Shown in pieces: positions 1 through 8,479 of a DNA stretch of 64,000 bases. This DNA is from Desulfobacteraceae bacterium. Its GTDB lineage: Bacteria; Desulfobacterota; Desulfobacteria; Desulfobacterales; Desulfosarcinaceae. Numbering within the stretch: position 1 is the stretch's first letter; every line of letters begins with the position of its first letter. Under the pieces are notes generated by a model that was given only the letters and a program-made list of their open reading frames with translations, had not been told where the DNA came from and ran no database searches. A program made the translations under genes and the position numbers. The stretch covers positions 1-64,000 of the forward strand of contig JAAERL010000739.1 in NCBI GenBank assembly GCA_024230435.1. The letters are read 5' to 3'.

Positions 1-114
1 ATTTCAAGTTATCTGCAAACTATGTCAAGCCAAGGTGTAAACCCGCTTGTTGCAATTCAAATGGCATTAGCCGGTTCACAATTCCCTGAGCAGGAAATAG
101 ATACGGGTGAGTAG
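1..114 (+). CDS. C-terminal end of an unidentified protein (partial)
   Basis: Frame 1 is open from the first base to a TAG at 112-114 and encodes 37 residues ending in EQEIDTGE. The composition (YLQTMSSQGVNPLVAIQMALAG) looks like a real helical protein tail, but it is too short to assign to a family. The gene begins outside the window. Confidence 0.45.
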   Translation: MSSYLQTMSSQGVNPLVAIQMALAGSQFPEQEIDTGE

Positions 115-227
115 TTACGAAAAGTCTATACTTTCAAATATTTAGTTTCATACTTACATTTGGAGCACTACCAAATAATTATATAGAGATAGTAATTTGT
201 CATTTATATAACCCTATTACCCTAATT

Positions 228-395
228 TTATTGAAAATTTACACAGAGTACTGCTTGGCCTTTTTCCATTACTGCACGAATAATTGGGCCTGCTTTCTCA
301 TTAGTCATTTGCAATAAATCATATTCAGCTTTAAGTAGAGCAACTCCAGCAATTGAAATTTGAGCGCCTATGCCAACCCAAGGACCAAACGCCAT
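228..395 (-). CDS. small hypothetical protein, possibly a remnant
   Basis: The 55-residue frame starts at ATG (393-395) with MAFGPWVGIGAQ and ends ..GQAVLCVNFQ. A GTG nine codons upstream is an alternative start. The N-terminal third is hydrophobic and Gly-rich and the rest is a charged helix, which suggests a membrane-associated or truncated protein. No family is recognised. It may be a fragment of a longer gene, because the sequence between it and position 820 contains no other convincing frame. Confidence 0.3.
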   Translation of the reverse strand: MAFGPWVGIGAQISIAGVALLKAEYDLLQMTNEKAGPIIRAVMEKGQAVLCVNFQ

Positions 396-820
396 GCCTG
401 CCCACCACCGGCGCACCAACACAGACCTTCACGATCCAAAACAAAAACAGCGATCCAAGAAGGCCGGTTAATCTTCTTCTTAGATCGCCGTTATTTATTG
501 TTTCGTGCGGCCTTTTGTCGGCTTGATGGATCGTTAAGCCGACCTACGCCGCTGCGCTTATCGTTTCGACTACCGGATGATTAAACGTTGGGACGGAATC
601 CTGCCCCCAAACTGGCTGAGTTGGAGGGCAGGGAATTTGGTAGGTACAAAATAAAAGAAAGGAACGCCAAGTCAGGAGATTACGGCAATACCTATGTCGC
701 GTTACGTACCTTTATGTAAATTGACCCCATAACAGGACAAGCGGGATCGAAGCCGCCGCCCAAATCCATTTCGCTGGAGCTTATGGTGCTTTATGTATGG
801 AGCAAGTTTTTGTAGCCTTT
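396..820. other. intergenic region without a supported gene
   Basis: Short open frames here overlap each other and show no recognisable protein motif. The only clear structure is the first copy of a 45-bp direct repeat at 734-778, listed separately. Decayed coding sequence is possible but I cannot identify it. Confidence 0.4.
734..778 (+). repeat. direct repeat D, copy 1
   Basis: The stretch containing GGATCGAAGCCGCCGCCCAA recurs at 1460-1505 in the same orientation with only a few differences. The two copies bracket the Cys-rich secreted protein gene at 821-1339. Confidence 0.7.
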
Positions 821-1339
821 TCATGGTTTACAAACATAGTAGCTTTTATTATCGCAATAATCCCCGCTGCATTTAACACCTACAGCAAAATATCCCGCAG
901 AAAAATGTCCAAGATCGTTCTCTTCAGAATGCGATCCAGTCCAATAACAATTACTCCAATCTCCAATGTCAGAACACTCAATAGAGATATTATCACAATA
1001 GTTTCCGCTACAGGATATGCCCGTTATGAAATAGCCAAACTTACAGAATCCAGTACCTTCTTCCTCAGAAAAGGGCTGTGTCCAATAAGATTGGCCATGA
1101 GAGTTATATTCTCCATCCTGATCGCAAAATAAAGAAATATTATCACAATATTCACCAGAGCAATCGGCTGACCCAACAAGGTATCCATCTGAACAATACG
1201 CTGGAGAGTCCTCTTCAGAGACGTAGGCTGTCCAATAATCTGCTGATTTTGCTATTGAAGCAAAAGCCATATTTAATATTAAAAAAACACTTAAAATTAA
1301 TGCACTTTTTTGACATAGATTGATTACTTTACTTTGCAT
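821..1339 (-). CDS. secreted Cys-rich protein with three internal repeats
   Basis: The 172-residue protein has an N-terminal signal peptide (hydrophobic residues about 12-32, cleavage after a small-residue stretch near ASIAKSA). Three repeats of about 45 residues follow. Each starts YWT, continues with an SEE or SEEN segment and a GYxxxG element, and ends with the pattern CSGxYCDNxS and a further Cys. The even number of Cys per repeat suggests disulfide-bonded modules exported to the periplasm or outside. I recognise the CSGxYCDN signature as recurring in secreted bacterial proteins but cannot name an activity; carbohydrate binding is a guess. A 45-bp direct repeat flanks the gene, hinting at mobilisation or duplication of the surroundings. 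Confidence 0.7.
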   Translation of the reverse strand: MQSKVINLCQKSALILSVFLILNMAFASIAKSADYWTAYVSEEDSPAYCSDGYLVGSADCSGEYCDNISLFCDQDGEYNSHGQSYWTQPFSEEEGTGFCKFGYFITGISCSGNYCDNISIECSDIGDWSNCYWTGSHSEENDLGHFSAGYFAVGVKCSGDYCDNKSYYVCKP

Positions 1340-1459
1340 AAAAACCTTCCTAAATTGTAAAAAAAAAAAATGGCCGCTTCGATATTTTCAGATGAGGCGC
1401 TGCTCGATTGCGTTCTGTGAGAGGATTTAAACCATTCAAAGCCAGTTGAAAATGAGCAC

Positions 1460-1505
1460 AGGGACAAACGGGATCGAAGCCGCCGCCCAAATCAATTTAT
1501 CTGGA
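1460..1505 (+). repeat. direct repeat D, copy 2
   Basis: Second copy of the repeat at 734-778, same orientation, located just upstream of the Cys-rich secreted protein gene (which is on the minus strand). Confidence 0.7.
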
Positions 1506-1645
1506 TCTTTGGAGCCTTGAAGATTCACAATTAAAGCAACGCCCTTTTGTAATGACCAAGCCTGCCGGTGCGCGGTTTTAACTGTGTTGATCTAAAAATT
1601 TAAGTGGTTCTATAAATCTTTGAACATAAAAAAAGAACATTTTAC

Positions 1646-1951
1646 ATGCCAGGCAAAAAAAATCAACCCTTTTACGATCCAAAAAAACGCCTTGCCCTTT
1701 TTGCCGTCTCACACGGTACACCCAAGATCCGCGATTGACATTTTTTTTCGCTGGGTGAAGAGCATCCTGATACAGTACAAAGTGCGATGAACATGGGGTT
1801 TCTGCTCAAGAGTATGGGCAAGTATGATAAAGCGCAGCCGTATTATCAAAAGACTCTTATGATCAGAGAAAAGGTGCTGGGCAAAGAGCATGAGACTACG
1901 GCATATAGCTTGGCCGGGTTGAGAGACTGCCGGACCAGCGGGAGCATTTGA
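1646..1951 (+). pseudogene. decayed tetratricopeptide-repeat gene
   Basis: From ATG 1646 the frame reads MPGKKNQPFYDPKKRLALFA and reaches a TGA at 1736-1738. The same frame continues for another 70 codons to a TGA at 1949. This second part contains GEEHPDTVQSAMNMGFLLKS followed by MGKYDKAQPYYQKTLMIREK and VLGKEHETT, which are kinesin-light-chain-type TPR units (TPR_10/TPR_12). Genes of this type normally carry many such repeats. Here there is one and a half, with a T8 run after the stop. I read it as a deleted, inactive remnant. Reading the TGA as selenocysteine is not supported, because no redox motif surrounds it. Confidence 0.7.
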
Positions 1952-1976
1952 ACAGAAAGTTACGGTTCCGATTTAA

Positions 1977-2146
1977 GGCGATTTGTGTTAAAGAATATAC
2001 CATCTTGTATGTCTTTTTTCCCGTCTTCTGCGTTATGCCAAAGCCAGAATACGTTAAATATGCAAACTGATCATCAATCTTTGGCGCGCCTTGAATACGA
2101 AAAAAAATCGAAGCTCAATCTGGTATATTCTTTTCCGCCAATCGCC
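1977..2146 (-). mobile_element. MITE-like palindromic element, subfamily A, copy A1
   Basis: A 170-bp imperfect palindrome lying in reverse orientation relative to copies A5 and A7-A9. Its right end as printed is CCGCCAATCGCC. It is flanked by TAA (1974-1976) and TAA (2147-2149), a matching 3-bp duplication. It contains the internal arms ..CTTTGGCGCGCCTTG.. and ..TGCGTTATGCCAAAG... It sits downstream of the pRiA4b-ORF3-like gene. Confidence 0.85.
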
Positions 2147-2194
2147 TAAGATATCTTTAAAATATATTTAAAATCATAATACGGCTCGAAAAAA

Positions 2195-2758
2195 TCAGCT
2201 TAGCTTCTTAAGTTCTTCGTTTATAAAATCAATTATGAATTCATCTGGATCAAATTCTTCTCCGACCCACTCCACCATGGATTTGTGTTCTTCATGCTCG
2301 GGATCTTCGATAGCTTCTAATAAACGATAATAACCCCAGACACCTCCACAATTTTCTGGAGGGCAAGCTTTTTTTCCTTTAATCACGACTGGCGAATCGG
2401 AAAAATCCAAGGGCAAGATTTTCTCCAATACAATTTTATGGTCCCAATAATCTCCAAAATCATATTGGTATGAAAAACTGTCCTTTGGGATGGAAACAAT
2501 ATCGCACAATGAAATAGTGCGTTCATCAATTACATCCATATCAAGATCCGGGTCACAAACTCCGATGTAGGATTGTCCGGCAGTAAATTGGTGTAAATGA
2601 CAGTCATACCATCCCATAGCTGTCTGCAATATTAGGTGAAGCTGATCTAATTTGATGGAATCCTGAACAAGTACCCTTCTCCAAATCGGGGGTTTGCTGT
2701 CTTTTAAAGTTACTTTCAATTGATATAATGATTTTGCTTTTTTAGTTTTTTTCCCCAT
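2195..2758 (-). CDS. plasmid pRiA4b ORF-3-like protein
   Basis: The 187-residue protein matches the pRiA4b ORF-3/IS1096-passenger family (PF07929). It has YQLKVTLKDSKPPIWRRVLV near the N-terminus, LHLILQTAMGWYDCHLHQF around residues 40-60, and YDFGDYWDHKIVLEKILP at about 100-115, the family's most conserved stretch. The family is common on plasmids and near transposons; its biochemical role is not established. The start is the ATG followed by GKKTKKAKS. A1 lies just downstream. Confidence 0.85.
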   Translation of the reverse strand: MGKKTKKAKSLYQLKVTLKDSKPPIWRRVLVQDSIKLDQLHLILQTAMGWYDCHLHQFTAGQSYIGVCDPDLDMDVIDERTISLCDIVSIPKDSFSYQYDFGDYWDHKIVLEKILPLDFSDSPVVIKGKKACPPENCGGVWGYYRLLEAIEDPEHEEHKSMVEWVGEEFDPDEFIIDFINEELKKLS

Positions 2759-3099
2759 TTCTAACTTTCCCTAACACTGAACTGTTTATGAAATCCTTTT
2801 AATTCATCTGTAAAGTCTTCAATGTTATCTTTGTTTAGGCCGAGCTTTGGAACTGGGCAATGGCGCTCACTACATCGGCTAACAGGTAGCATGGCCTGTG
2901 GCCTGCCTCCTTAATTTTTTGGAGTTATAGGATACATATGGCAGACTTTAAAATTTCGTAGAAATTTATGCCATTGCGCATATTGGATTATGTTTCTTTG
3001 CTAATTATTTTCTATTTCCCAAACAGGCTCTTATAGTTTACCGCCTGCCATGCCGCCGGTTTGGCGCACTACCGAAGCGCGTATCAGATAAAGCTAATT
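2759..3099. other. intergenic region, nothing assigned
   Basis: 341 bp between the pRiA4b-ORF3-like gene and the 3' end of the YkgJ-type gene. I see no gene, RNA signature or copy of the dispersed repeats. Confidence 0.4.
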
Positions 3100-3915
3100 T
3101 TAATCAGCCTCTTTTTCTTTTTTTTGTTGAAACAAAAGTCCCTTAAGCCATTGGATTCCGAATTTAAGAAGTTCGATATCGTCTGTTTTCAGTTTCTCTT
3201 GAGTAACCTGGTCGGTGGGGAATTTTTGTAAAAACGAGCTTTCAAAGACGAAATTACGAAATTTGTCTATGTTGTAGCTAATCATGAAAAACATCTCTTT
3301 AGCTTGTTGCGTCAGCTTGATATTTACCGGAAAAGATCGTTTCCGGACGACCAGGTCGGTCCAGGCGGCATTGATTTCATCGCGAAGCTCCACACCTTGA
3401 TCCTTGCGCCATTGTGATACAGTCCAGTGATTATCTTCTTCAAAGCCTTTACAATGCGGCTCATTTACAAAAAAGAAAAAATCTGTATCGTCTGCGCCTT
3501 CTTTATGCATCAGCGAGGCCGATCCTAACGGGTAGTACCTGCAGGCGCTTGGACGGTCTTCATATATGATACAGCCCTGATCACGCACGAAGGGGCACGA
3601 CTTGCGCTGATCATCCAATTGTTTAAGAGTGACCACAGGCAAATCGGTTTTTTCAAGCAAATGGACGGTTGTGTATATGGCCAGAAATTCATCCGAATTT
3701 AATCCCAGGCGTGTTTTAAGGCGGATCACATCGTAAGGTGTTAAAATGATATTTATGCCCCGGCAGCATTTAGTAAAGCAGGAAATACCAGGCTGGCAGT
3801 TAAATTTGAATTTGCTGTTTCTGTTGAGCTGGACCGGATCGATATGAGCGGCCTGATCACTTTTGAATTCCATTGACCATTCCTTAAAGCTAAGTAATTC
3901 GTAATCTGTTTGCAC
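3100..3915 (-). CDS. YkgJ/UPF0153-family cysteine cluster protein
   Basis: The 271-residue soluble protein carries the family signature (PF03692). The first cluster is FNCQPGISCFTKCCRGINI (Cys at about 39-53), followed by LTPYDVIRLKTRLG. The second cluster is CPFVRDQGC and YEDRPSACRYYPLG (about residues 106-130). These Cys residues are expected to bind zinc or an Fe-S cluster; the function of the family is unknown. The C-terminal 130 residues are charged and helical. The first ATG is used; an internal ATG (MEFKSDQ) 14 codons later is also possible. Confidence 0.85.
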   Translation of the reverse strand: MQTDYELLSFKEWSMEFKSDQAAHIDPVQLNRNSKFKFNCQPGISCFTKCCRGINIILTPYDVIRLKTRLGLNSDEFLAIYTTVHLLEKTDLPVVTLKQLDDQRKSCPFVRDQGCIIYEDRPSACRYYPLGSASLMHKEGADDTDFFFFVNEPHCKGFEEDNHWTVSQWRKDQGVELRDEINAAWTDLVVRKRSFPVNIKLTQQAKEMFFMISYNIDKFRNFVFESSFLQKFPTDQVTQEKLKTDDIELLKFGIQWLKGLLFQQKKEKEAD

Positions 3916-4111
3916 ATTGTCTTATCCCGGTGACCATAACCGAGGCTGATGATATTTGTCAAATGCGTCATTTGAAAACACACTTTTTTTATCGTTGGAT
4001 TTAGGGGGGGTTAAAGCCTGTTTGGCAATTAAGGCGGTAATAAAAAAGCGCTGGCGGCAATCCATTGGCTGTGAATAACAGTGATCAAGCCTGGAGTTTG
4101 CAGGCCTATTT

Positions 4112-4948
4112 TTACCGGTTGTTATCCGCCGAGTCTGTTTTTTGCCCCTGTTGCTCCAGGGTATCCGTGCACTCTGGTGCATTGAGTTGAAGCCTGGATA
4201 TATCATCAAGTTGGGCGAAGTTACCCTTTTTTCCTAAAATTTCAAGCTGTAACCGGTATTTTTCCACTTCAGCCCGGCTTTCAATGGCCTTAGCTGCAAG
4301 ACGGTATCGAAGGTAAATAATCCAGGCCGCCAGAACAAGCAAAGTGAATATGGCGGCCAGCATGATCCATTTATATTGAGCAATGAGCGCTGTAACATAA
4401 CTGATCAAGCCTGTTAACAACCGGGGACCGGCCCACAGGCCGACCGCGATCAATAGCACCAATGCCCCAAGGACAAAAATATTATACCGGCTGATGCGGT
4501 TGAGCACCCGTTCCTGACGGTTTAAGGATTCGGCCTGCGGTGTTAGCTTTTCCGCTGACCTGCAGACGGTTCGCATAAAAAGCGCTTCATATGCCCGAAC
4601 AAAAAAGCCCAAAAGCAAAACCGCTCCCACGGGCAAGCCCACAGCCGCAGCAAACCAGGCCTGAAAAGGAAACGGGCGATCTATGGTAACCACTTCGATT
4701 TTATAGTTGGCGAGGGGGCCAAAGGTTTGTTCGAATTTAATTTTGTCTTTTTGATCAAGGTGGTTGCCTTTTTCGCTGTAAAGGATATGCTGACTGTCAT
4801 TCAAGATCTGAAGGCGGGTTTCGGAACCTGAGCGGATAGCAGCCATAGCGAAAATTTCCAGTTCCAGAAACAAAAGACCAACGGCGACCATAATAAATAC
4901 GGGCTTATAAACCTGTAGATGGCGGCGCCAGTTAGATTGTGGGGACAT
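4112..4948 (-). CDS. hypothetical inner-membrane protein with four TM helices
   Basis: The gene is read from the ATG encoding MSPQSNWRRHLQVYK, because GGAG lies 12 bases upstream; the longer frame from 4984 would need a TTG. TM segments lie near residues 17-35, 96-116, 158-178 and 197-216. An extracytoplasmic segment of about 60 residues separates the first two. The C-terminal 60 residues are a charged probable coiled coil. I recognise no family. The neighbouring genes give no functional hint. Confidence 0.65.
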   Translation of the reverse strand: MSPQSNWRRHLQVYKPVFIMVAVGLLFLELEIFAMAAIRSGSETRLQILNDSQHILYSEKGNHLDQKDKIKFEQTFGPLANYKIEVVTIDRPFPFQAWFAAAVGLPVGAVLLLGFFVRAYEALFMRTVCRSAEKLTPQAESLNRQERVLNRISRYNIFVLGALVLLIAVGLWAGPRLLTGLISYVTALIAQYKWIMLAAIFTLLVLAAWIIYLRYRLAAKAIESRAEVEKYRLQLEILGKKGNFAQLDDISRLQLNAPECTDTLEQQGQKTDSADNNR

Positions 4949-5118
4949 TAAAAAAATGTTCTCCAATATTGAAGTTACGGACAAATTTTTATTTCAATCT
5001 ACCATATCCAAATGGATACTTGAACTGCTTACCACAATTTGTTCAAACCCTTCAAGAATTGTTGCTGTTCAGGAGTTGTAAACGTATTTGAAATTAAAAA
5101 GGGAAAGGAAAGATAAAG

Positions 5119-6237
5119 ATGGCTCATCTGTTTGAAAAAACAAAGATAAAGAACCTTAGCATGGTAAATCGCCTGGTACGTTCGGCGACATGGGAGGGAT
5201 TGTGCGATGATCAAGGAAGGCCCACTGAAAAACTGAATCAATTCTACAAAGCGTTATCTGACGGAAGTGTTGGACTGATAATTTCAGGATACACCTATGT
5301 CCGGCCGGAAGGAAAACAACTGCCTGGGCAAATGGGGATTTATAGTGATGATTTTGAGAAAAATTATCTGAAACTAACCGAATGTGTTCATAAGGCAAAC
5401 GGTAAAATCGCGATTCAATTGGTTCATGCCGGAGGGCAGGCAAGCCGTCAAGTCAGCGGTTTTGCGCCGGTTGGGCCATCGGCTGTTCAAGCAGCTCAAT
5501 TTCCTGAAAAACCTGAGGCTTTGAGCGTTGAGGATGTCCAAAAAATCGTTAACGCTTTTATCCGGGCTGCGGTTCGTGCAAAACAATGGGGATTCGATGC
5601 TGTTCAATTGCATGGCGCTCATGGTTATCTAATCAACCAGTTTCTTTCACCTTTGACCAATCACCGTAATGATCAGTACGGTGGCGGCATCGAAAACCGC
5701 TGCCGTTTTCTAATGGATATTTATAACGGAATTCGGCAAGAGACGGGCGATGATTATCCGGTAATGATCAAACTGAACATTAGCGACAACCAGGAGGCGG
5801 GACTCGAGCCCGAAGAAGCATTGTATGCCGCCAGGCTCCTTGATCGTTCGGGAATAGACGCTATCGAAGTTTCTTCCGGAACAATGGCTTCAGGGAAAAA
5901 GGGACCCGCTCGGGAACGAATTAACAAGCCGGAAAAAGAGGCCTATAACCTTGATTTAGCCAAGTTGGTCAAAAATGAAGCCGGATGCCCGGTGATGGTT
6001 GTTGGCGGATTCAGGTCTTTTGAAATCGTTCAAAATGCCGTTCAAGACCATGGCATGGATTATGTTGCTCTTTGCCGTCCGTTGATTCGTGAACCGGGTC
6101 TGATAAATCGCTGGCAAAGCGGAAACCGTCAAGCGGCTGAGTGTATTTCGTGTAACCAATGCTTTAGGCCGGGTCTCAGCGGAGAGGGAATCTATTGCGT
6201 AGCCGAACAAAAGGCAAAAAAACACAGCAAAAAGTAA
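5119..6237 (+). CDS. NADH:flavin oxidoreductase, old yellow enzyme family
   Basis: The 372-residue protein is a TIM-barrel FMN oxidoreductase of the OYE/2,4-dienoyl-CoA-reductase type. It has AIQLVHAGGQ near residue 100 and the active-site block LHGAHGYLINQFLSPLTNHR with DQYGG near 170-195. The phosphate-binding part VMVVGGF is near 290. The C-terminus has C342-x2-C345-x2-C348-x11-C360, the pattern that binds a 4Fe-4S cluster in the longer dienoyl-CoA-reductase-like members. The second FAD/NAD domain of those enzymes is absent, so this is the short form. The substrate is unknown. The start has GGAAAGGAAAG upstream. Confidence 0.9.
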   Translation: MAHLFEKTKIKNLSMVNRLVRSATWEGLCDDQGRPTEKLNQFYKALSDGSVGLIISGYTYVRPEGKQLPGQMGIYSDDFEKNYLKLTECVHKANGKIAIQLVHAGGQASRQVSGFAPVGPSAVQAAQFPEKPEALSVEDVQKIVNAFIRAAVRAKQWGFDAVQLHGAHGYLINQFLSPLTNHRNDQYGGGIENRCRFLMDIYNGIRQETGDDYPVMIKLNISDNQEAGLEPEEALYAARLLDRSGIDAIEVSSGTMASGKKGPARERINKPEKEAYNLDLAKLVKNEAGCPVMVVGGFRSFEIVQNAVQDHGMDYVALCRPLIREPGLINRWQSGNRQAAECISCNQCFRPGLSGEGIYCVAEQKAKKHSKK

Positions 6238-6315
6238 TTTCAGGATGTTTGTGCGGTTTTGAAACTTTTTGACTTATCAAAAAACGAATAAATAATTACA
6301 AAAAGGAGCCGTACC

Positions 6316-6960
6316 ATGAAGTTAAAAGAAAAAATAGAGGCGTATAAGGAATCGTTTAAGACCAACGCCCCCAAAAAAGTCCAAACGCTGATACAACGCG
6401 CCACTGATGATTTGACCAATTCCGGAATTCTTTCACGAGTTGTAAAGAAAGGGGCTCCGGCCCCGAAGTTTACGCTTGAAAACATAAATAAAACTCAGGT
6501 GTCTTTAAGCAGTTTGTTATCTAAAGGTCCGCTGGTGCTGGGATTTTTTCGTGGCCGCTGGTGACCGTATTGTAACATGGAGTTGGAAACTCTTTCAGCC
6601 AGTAGTGACGATTTGCGCGCCCAAGGGGCTGATGTCGTATTTATTTCACCGCAGCTTCCCGAACAAAGCAGGGACTTTGTGCAAGAAAAAAAACTATCGG
6701 TTGACATTCTAAGCGACCCGGGAAACGAGGTTGCCGCCAAATTCGGATTAAAATTTCAATTGCCGGATTACCTTAAGACGGTTTACCTGAACTTTGGTAT
6801 AGATTTGGAAAAAAGCAATGGAGACAATTCATGGACATTGCCCATGTCCGCCCGTTACATTATTGATCAGAAAGGCATTGTGCGTTACGCAGACGTCAAT
6901 ACCGACTATACTATTCGTCCCGAGGCAGAAGAGACGTTGGAGGCACTTAAACAAATTTAA
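6316..6960 (+). CDS. peroxiredoxin-like selenoprotein (in-frame TGA = Sec83)
   Basis: Two open frames, 6316-6564 and 6577-6960, form one continuous reading frame of 214 residues if the TGA at 6562-6564 is read through. Across the TGA the protein reads GFFRGRW-U-PYCNMEL. AhpC/TSA-type peroxiredoxin-like proteins have W-C-P-Y-C with a catalytic Cys at exactly this position, so TGA most likely encodes selenocysteine (U83) with Cys86 as partner. Downstream, SARYIIDQKGIVRYADVNTDY is the conserved thioredoxin-fold end. A strong Shine-Dalgarno AAAAGGAG precedes the ATG. A hairpin suited to a bacterial SECIS follows the TGA. A plain nonsense mutation is the alternative, but the rest of the frame is intact. 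Confidence 0.87.
6562..6600 (+). promoter_or_regulatory. candidate bacterial SECIS element after the Sec TGA
   Basis: Sixteen bases after the TGA, 6580-6592 forms GAGTT-GGA-AACTC, a five-pair stem with a tiny loop beginning with G. The distance and the G at the start of the loop fit the known bacterial SECIS layout recognised by SelB. Confidence 0.6.
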
Positions 6961-7305
6961 AACTCTTTCTTGCGGCTAAAGGCTAAACAGCGCTCGGCTG
7001 AAAATAGGCAAATCTGAGATTTTTTGGTTGGGTGCTAAATATGAAATGCAAGAGTTGACGCGCTAATCACTATCGGTGTATTGATATTAACTTTAAGTAA
7101 TATCTATAAATTAAATTTAGTATTGTAGAAAATTACAGTGGGGGGGGGCTCGCAGGCAAATAACGCAGCCCCGGATGCCGGGTTAACAGCTTTGGCGAAT
7201 CTGCTGCGAATATAATCAAAGAAACAATTACTTTTATACTCATCGTTCACTTTGTATGCTTGGTGATTGAAGTTTCATTCAACGATTTTATTAGGAGGAA
7301 GCTCT
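6961..7305. other. upstream region of the TRAP-TAXI genes
   Basis: 345 bp with no gene. It contains an AT-rich stretch (7085-7135) followed by a G run at 7140-7148. Promoter elements for the TRAP genes presumably lie here, but I could not fix them. Confidence 0.35.
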
Positions 7306-8283
7306 ATGAAAAAAACAGCTTTATTTGGATTCTTTACCGCAATCATTTTTGTACTGTCCGTAACCCCGTTACTAGCGGAAAATTATAGTGTCAAAATTGG
7401 TGGTGGCCCAACCGGAGGCACATTTAACACGTTTGCCAATGCCATGGCTATTTATGTTCCTAAAGTCAATTCAACTATTAACGCCACCGCTGTCGGATCT
7501 GGAGGAAGTGTTGAAAACGTAAAAAGGGTTTCCAGGGGAGAATCTGATTTTGGATTGTGCTATGCTGTAGACAGCGATCTCGGATTTCAAGGAAAACTGC
7601 CTCAAGATAAAAAAAAGTATGCCGGTCTACGGGCAATGGGGTATTTGTATGGCGCACCAGCCCAGCTTGTCGTGCGGGCCGATAGCGGTATTAAGTCAGC
7701 AATGGACTTGAAGCGCAAACGGGTGGCTGTGGGCAATGCCGGTTCCGGCGCGGCAGCTTCTGCCGAGCGTTTTTTCCGCCACATTGGAGTTTGGAATAAT
7801 TTTAAACCTCAATTTATGGGATACTCGGCGGCAGCCAGCGCGTTCAAGGACGGCAAAATTGACGCTTTTTGGGTGCTTGTGGGTTATCCCAACCGGTCAG
7901 TCATCGAAGCCTCCGTTCAAGTGAAAATCGCTTTAATGGATGTAGGTGTTGACGCCGAAAAAACAGGTTTTTATAAAAGTTTTGCTTACAGCCCCGTAAC
8001 GATTCCGGCCGGCGCCTATGGTAAAGAATTTCCTGAATGCAAAACCTTTCAAGACTCTACTATTTTAAGCACCAATGAAAAACTGCCCGAACATTTGATT
8101 TACACGGTTATGAAAACCTTGTGGAGTAAAGAGGGTATGAAAAAAATGGTATCTGCAAAAAAAACCTTCAAAGAAATGACAATGGAAAACGCGCTTAAAG
8201 GCGTATCCGTTCCATTTCATCCCGGCGCTGTAAAGTTCTGGAAAGAACAAGGCCAAAAAATTCCGGAAAACTTGATAAAATAG
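7306..8283 (+). CDS. TAXI-family TRAP transporter solute receptor
   Basis: The 325-residue periplasmic protein starts at ATG 7306, with an AGGAGG site seven bases upstream; the in-frame upstream start at 7267 lacks one. The signal peptide MKKTALFGFFTAIIFVLSVT ends near LLAENYS. The mature part has IGGGPTGGTFNTFANAMA, typical of TAXI proteins, VGSGGSVENVKRV, and the central GNAGSGAAASAERF. Such receptors capture small organic anions or amino acids for TRAP permeases; the ligand cannot be told from sequence. The fused permease gene follows 196 bases downstream, after a strong hairpin. Confidence 0.92.
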   Translation: MKKTALFGFFTAIIFVLSVTPLLAENYSVKIGGGPTGGTFNTFANAMAIYVPKVNSTINATAVGSGGSVENVKRVSRGESDFGLCYAVDSDLGFQGKLPQDKKKYAGLRAMGYLYGAPAQLVVRADSGIKSAMDLKRKRVAVGNAGSGAAASAERFFRHIGVWNNFKPQFMGYSAAASAFKDGKIDAFWVLVGYPNRSVIEASVQVKIALMDVGVDAEKTGFYKSFAYSPVTIPAGAYGKEFPECKTFQDSTILSTNEKLPEHLIYTVMKTLWSKEGMKKMVSAKKTFKEMTMENALKGVSVPFHPGAVKFWKEQGQKIPENLIK

Positions 8284-8331
8284 CAGCTCATTATTTGCTA
8301 AAATTTTGTAAAAATTCCAAATAATTACACA

Positions 8332-8378
8332 GAGGCGATTCATCCCCAAGGCTAAAGACCTTGGGGTTTTCTCGCCTC
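8332..8378 (+). terminator. hairpin between TRAP receptor and permease genes
   Basis: CCCCAAGG (8344-8351) and CCTTGGGG (8359-8366) pair perfectly around a seven-base loop and are followed by TTTT. An outer stem GAGGCGA/TCTCGCCTC extends it. This looks like an intercistronic terminator or attenuator that would give more receptor than permease, or an mRNA-protecting 3' stem. Confidence 0.7.
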
Positions 8379-8479
8379 ATCATTTTATAAAACTTTATTA
8401 TAAGTTGTATTTTAAAAAATAGAAAAGACAGGTTAAATGCCTGTACCGGTTAAGCCTCAACTAAAAAAAGGAAACCGAT

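Noticed and set aside
1736-1738. In-frame TGA in the TPR remnant read as selenocysteine
   Set aside because: No redox or catalytic motif surrounds it, a T run follows, and the gene is a fragment of a repeat protein. A nonsense mutation is simpler.
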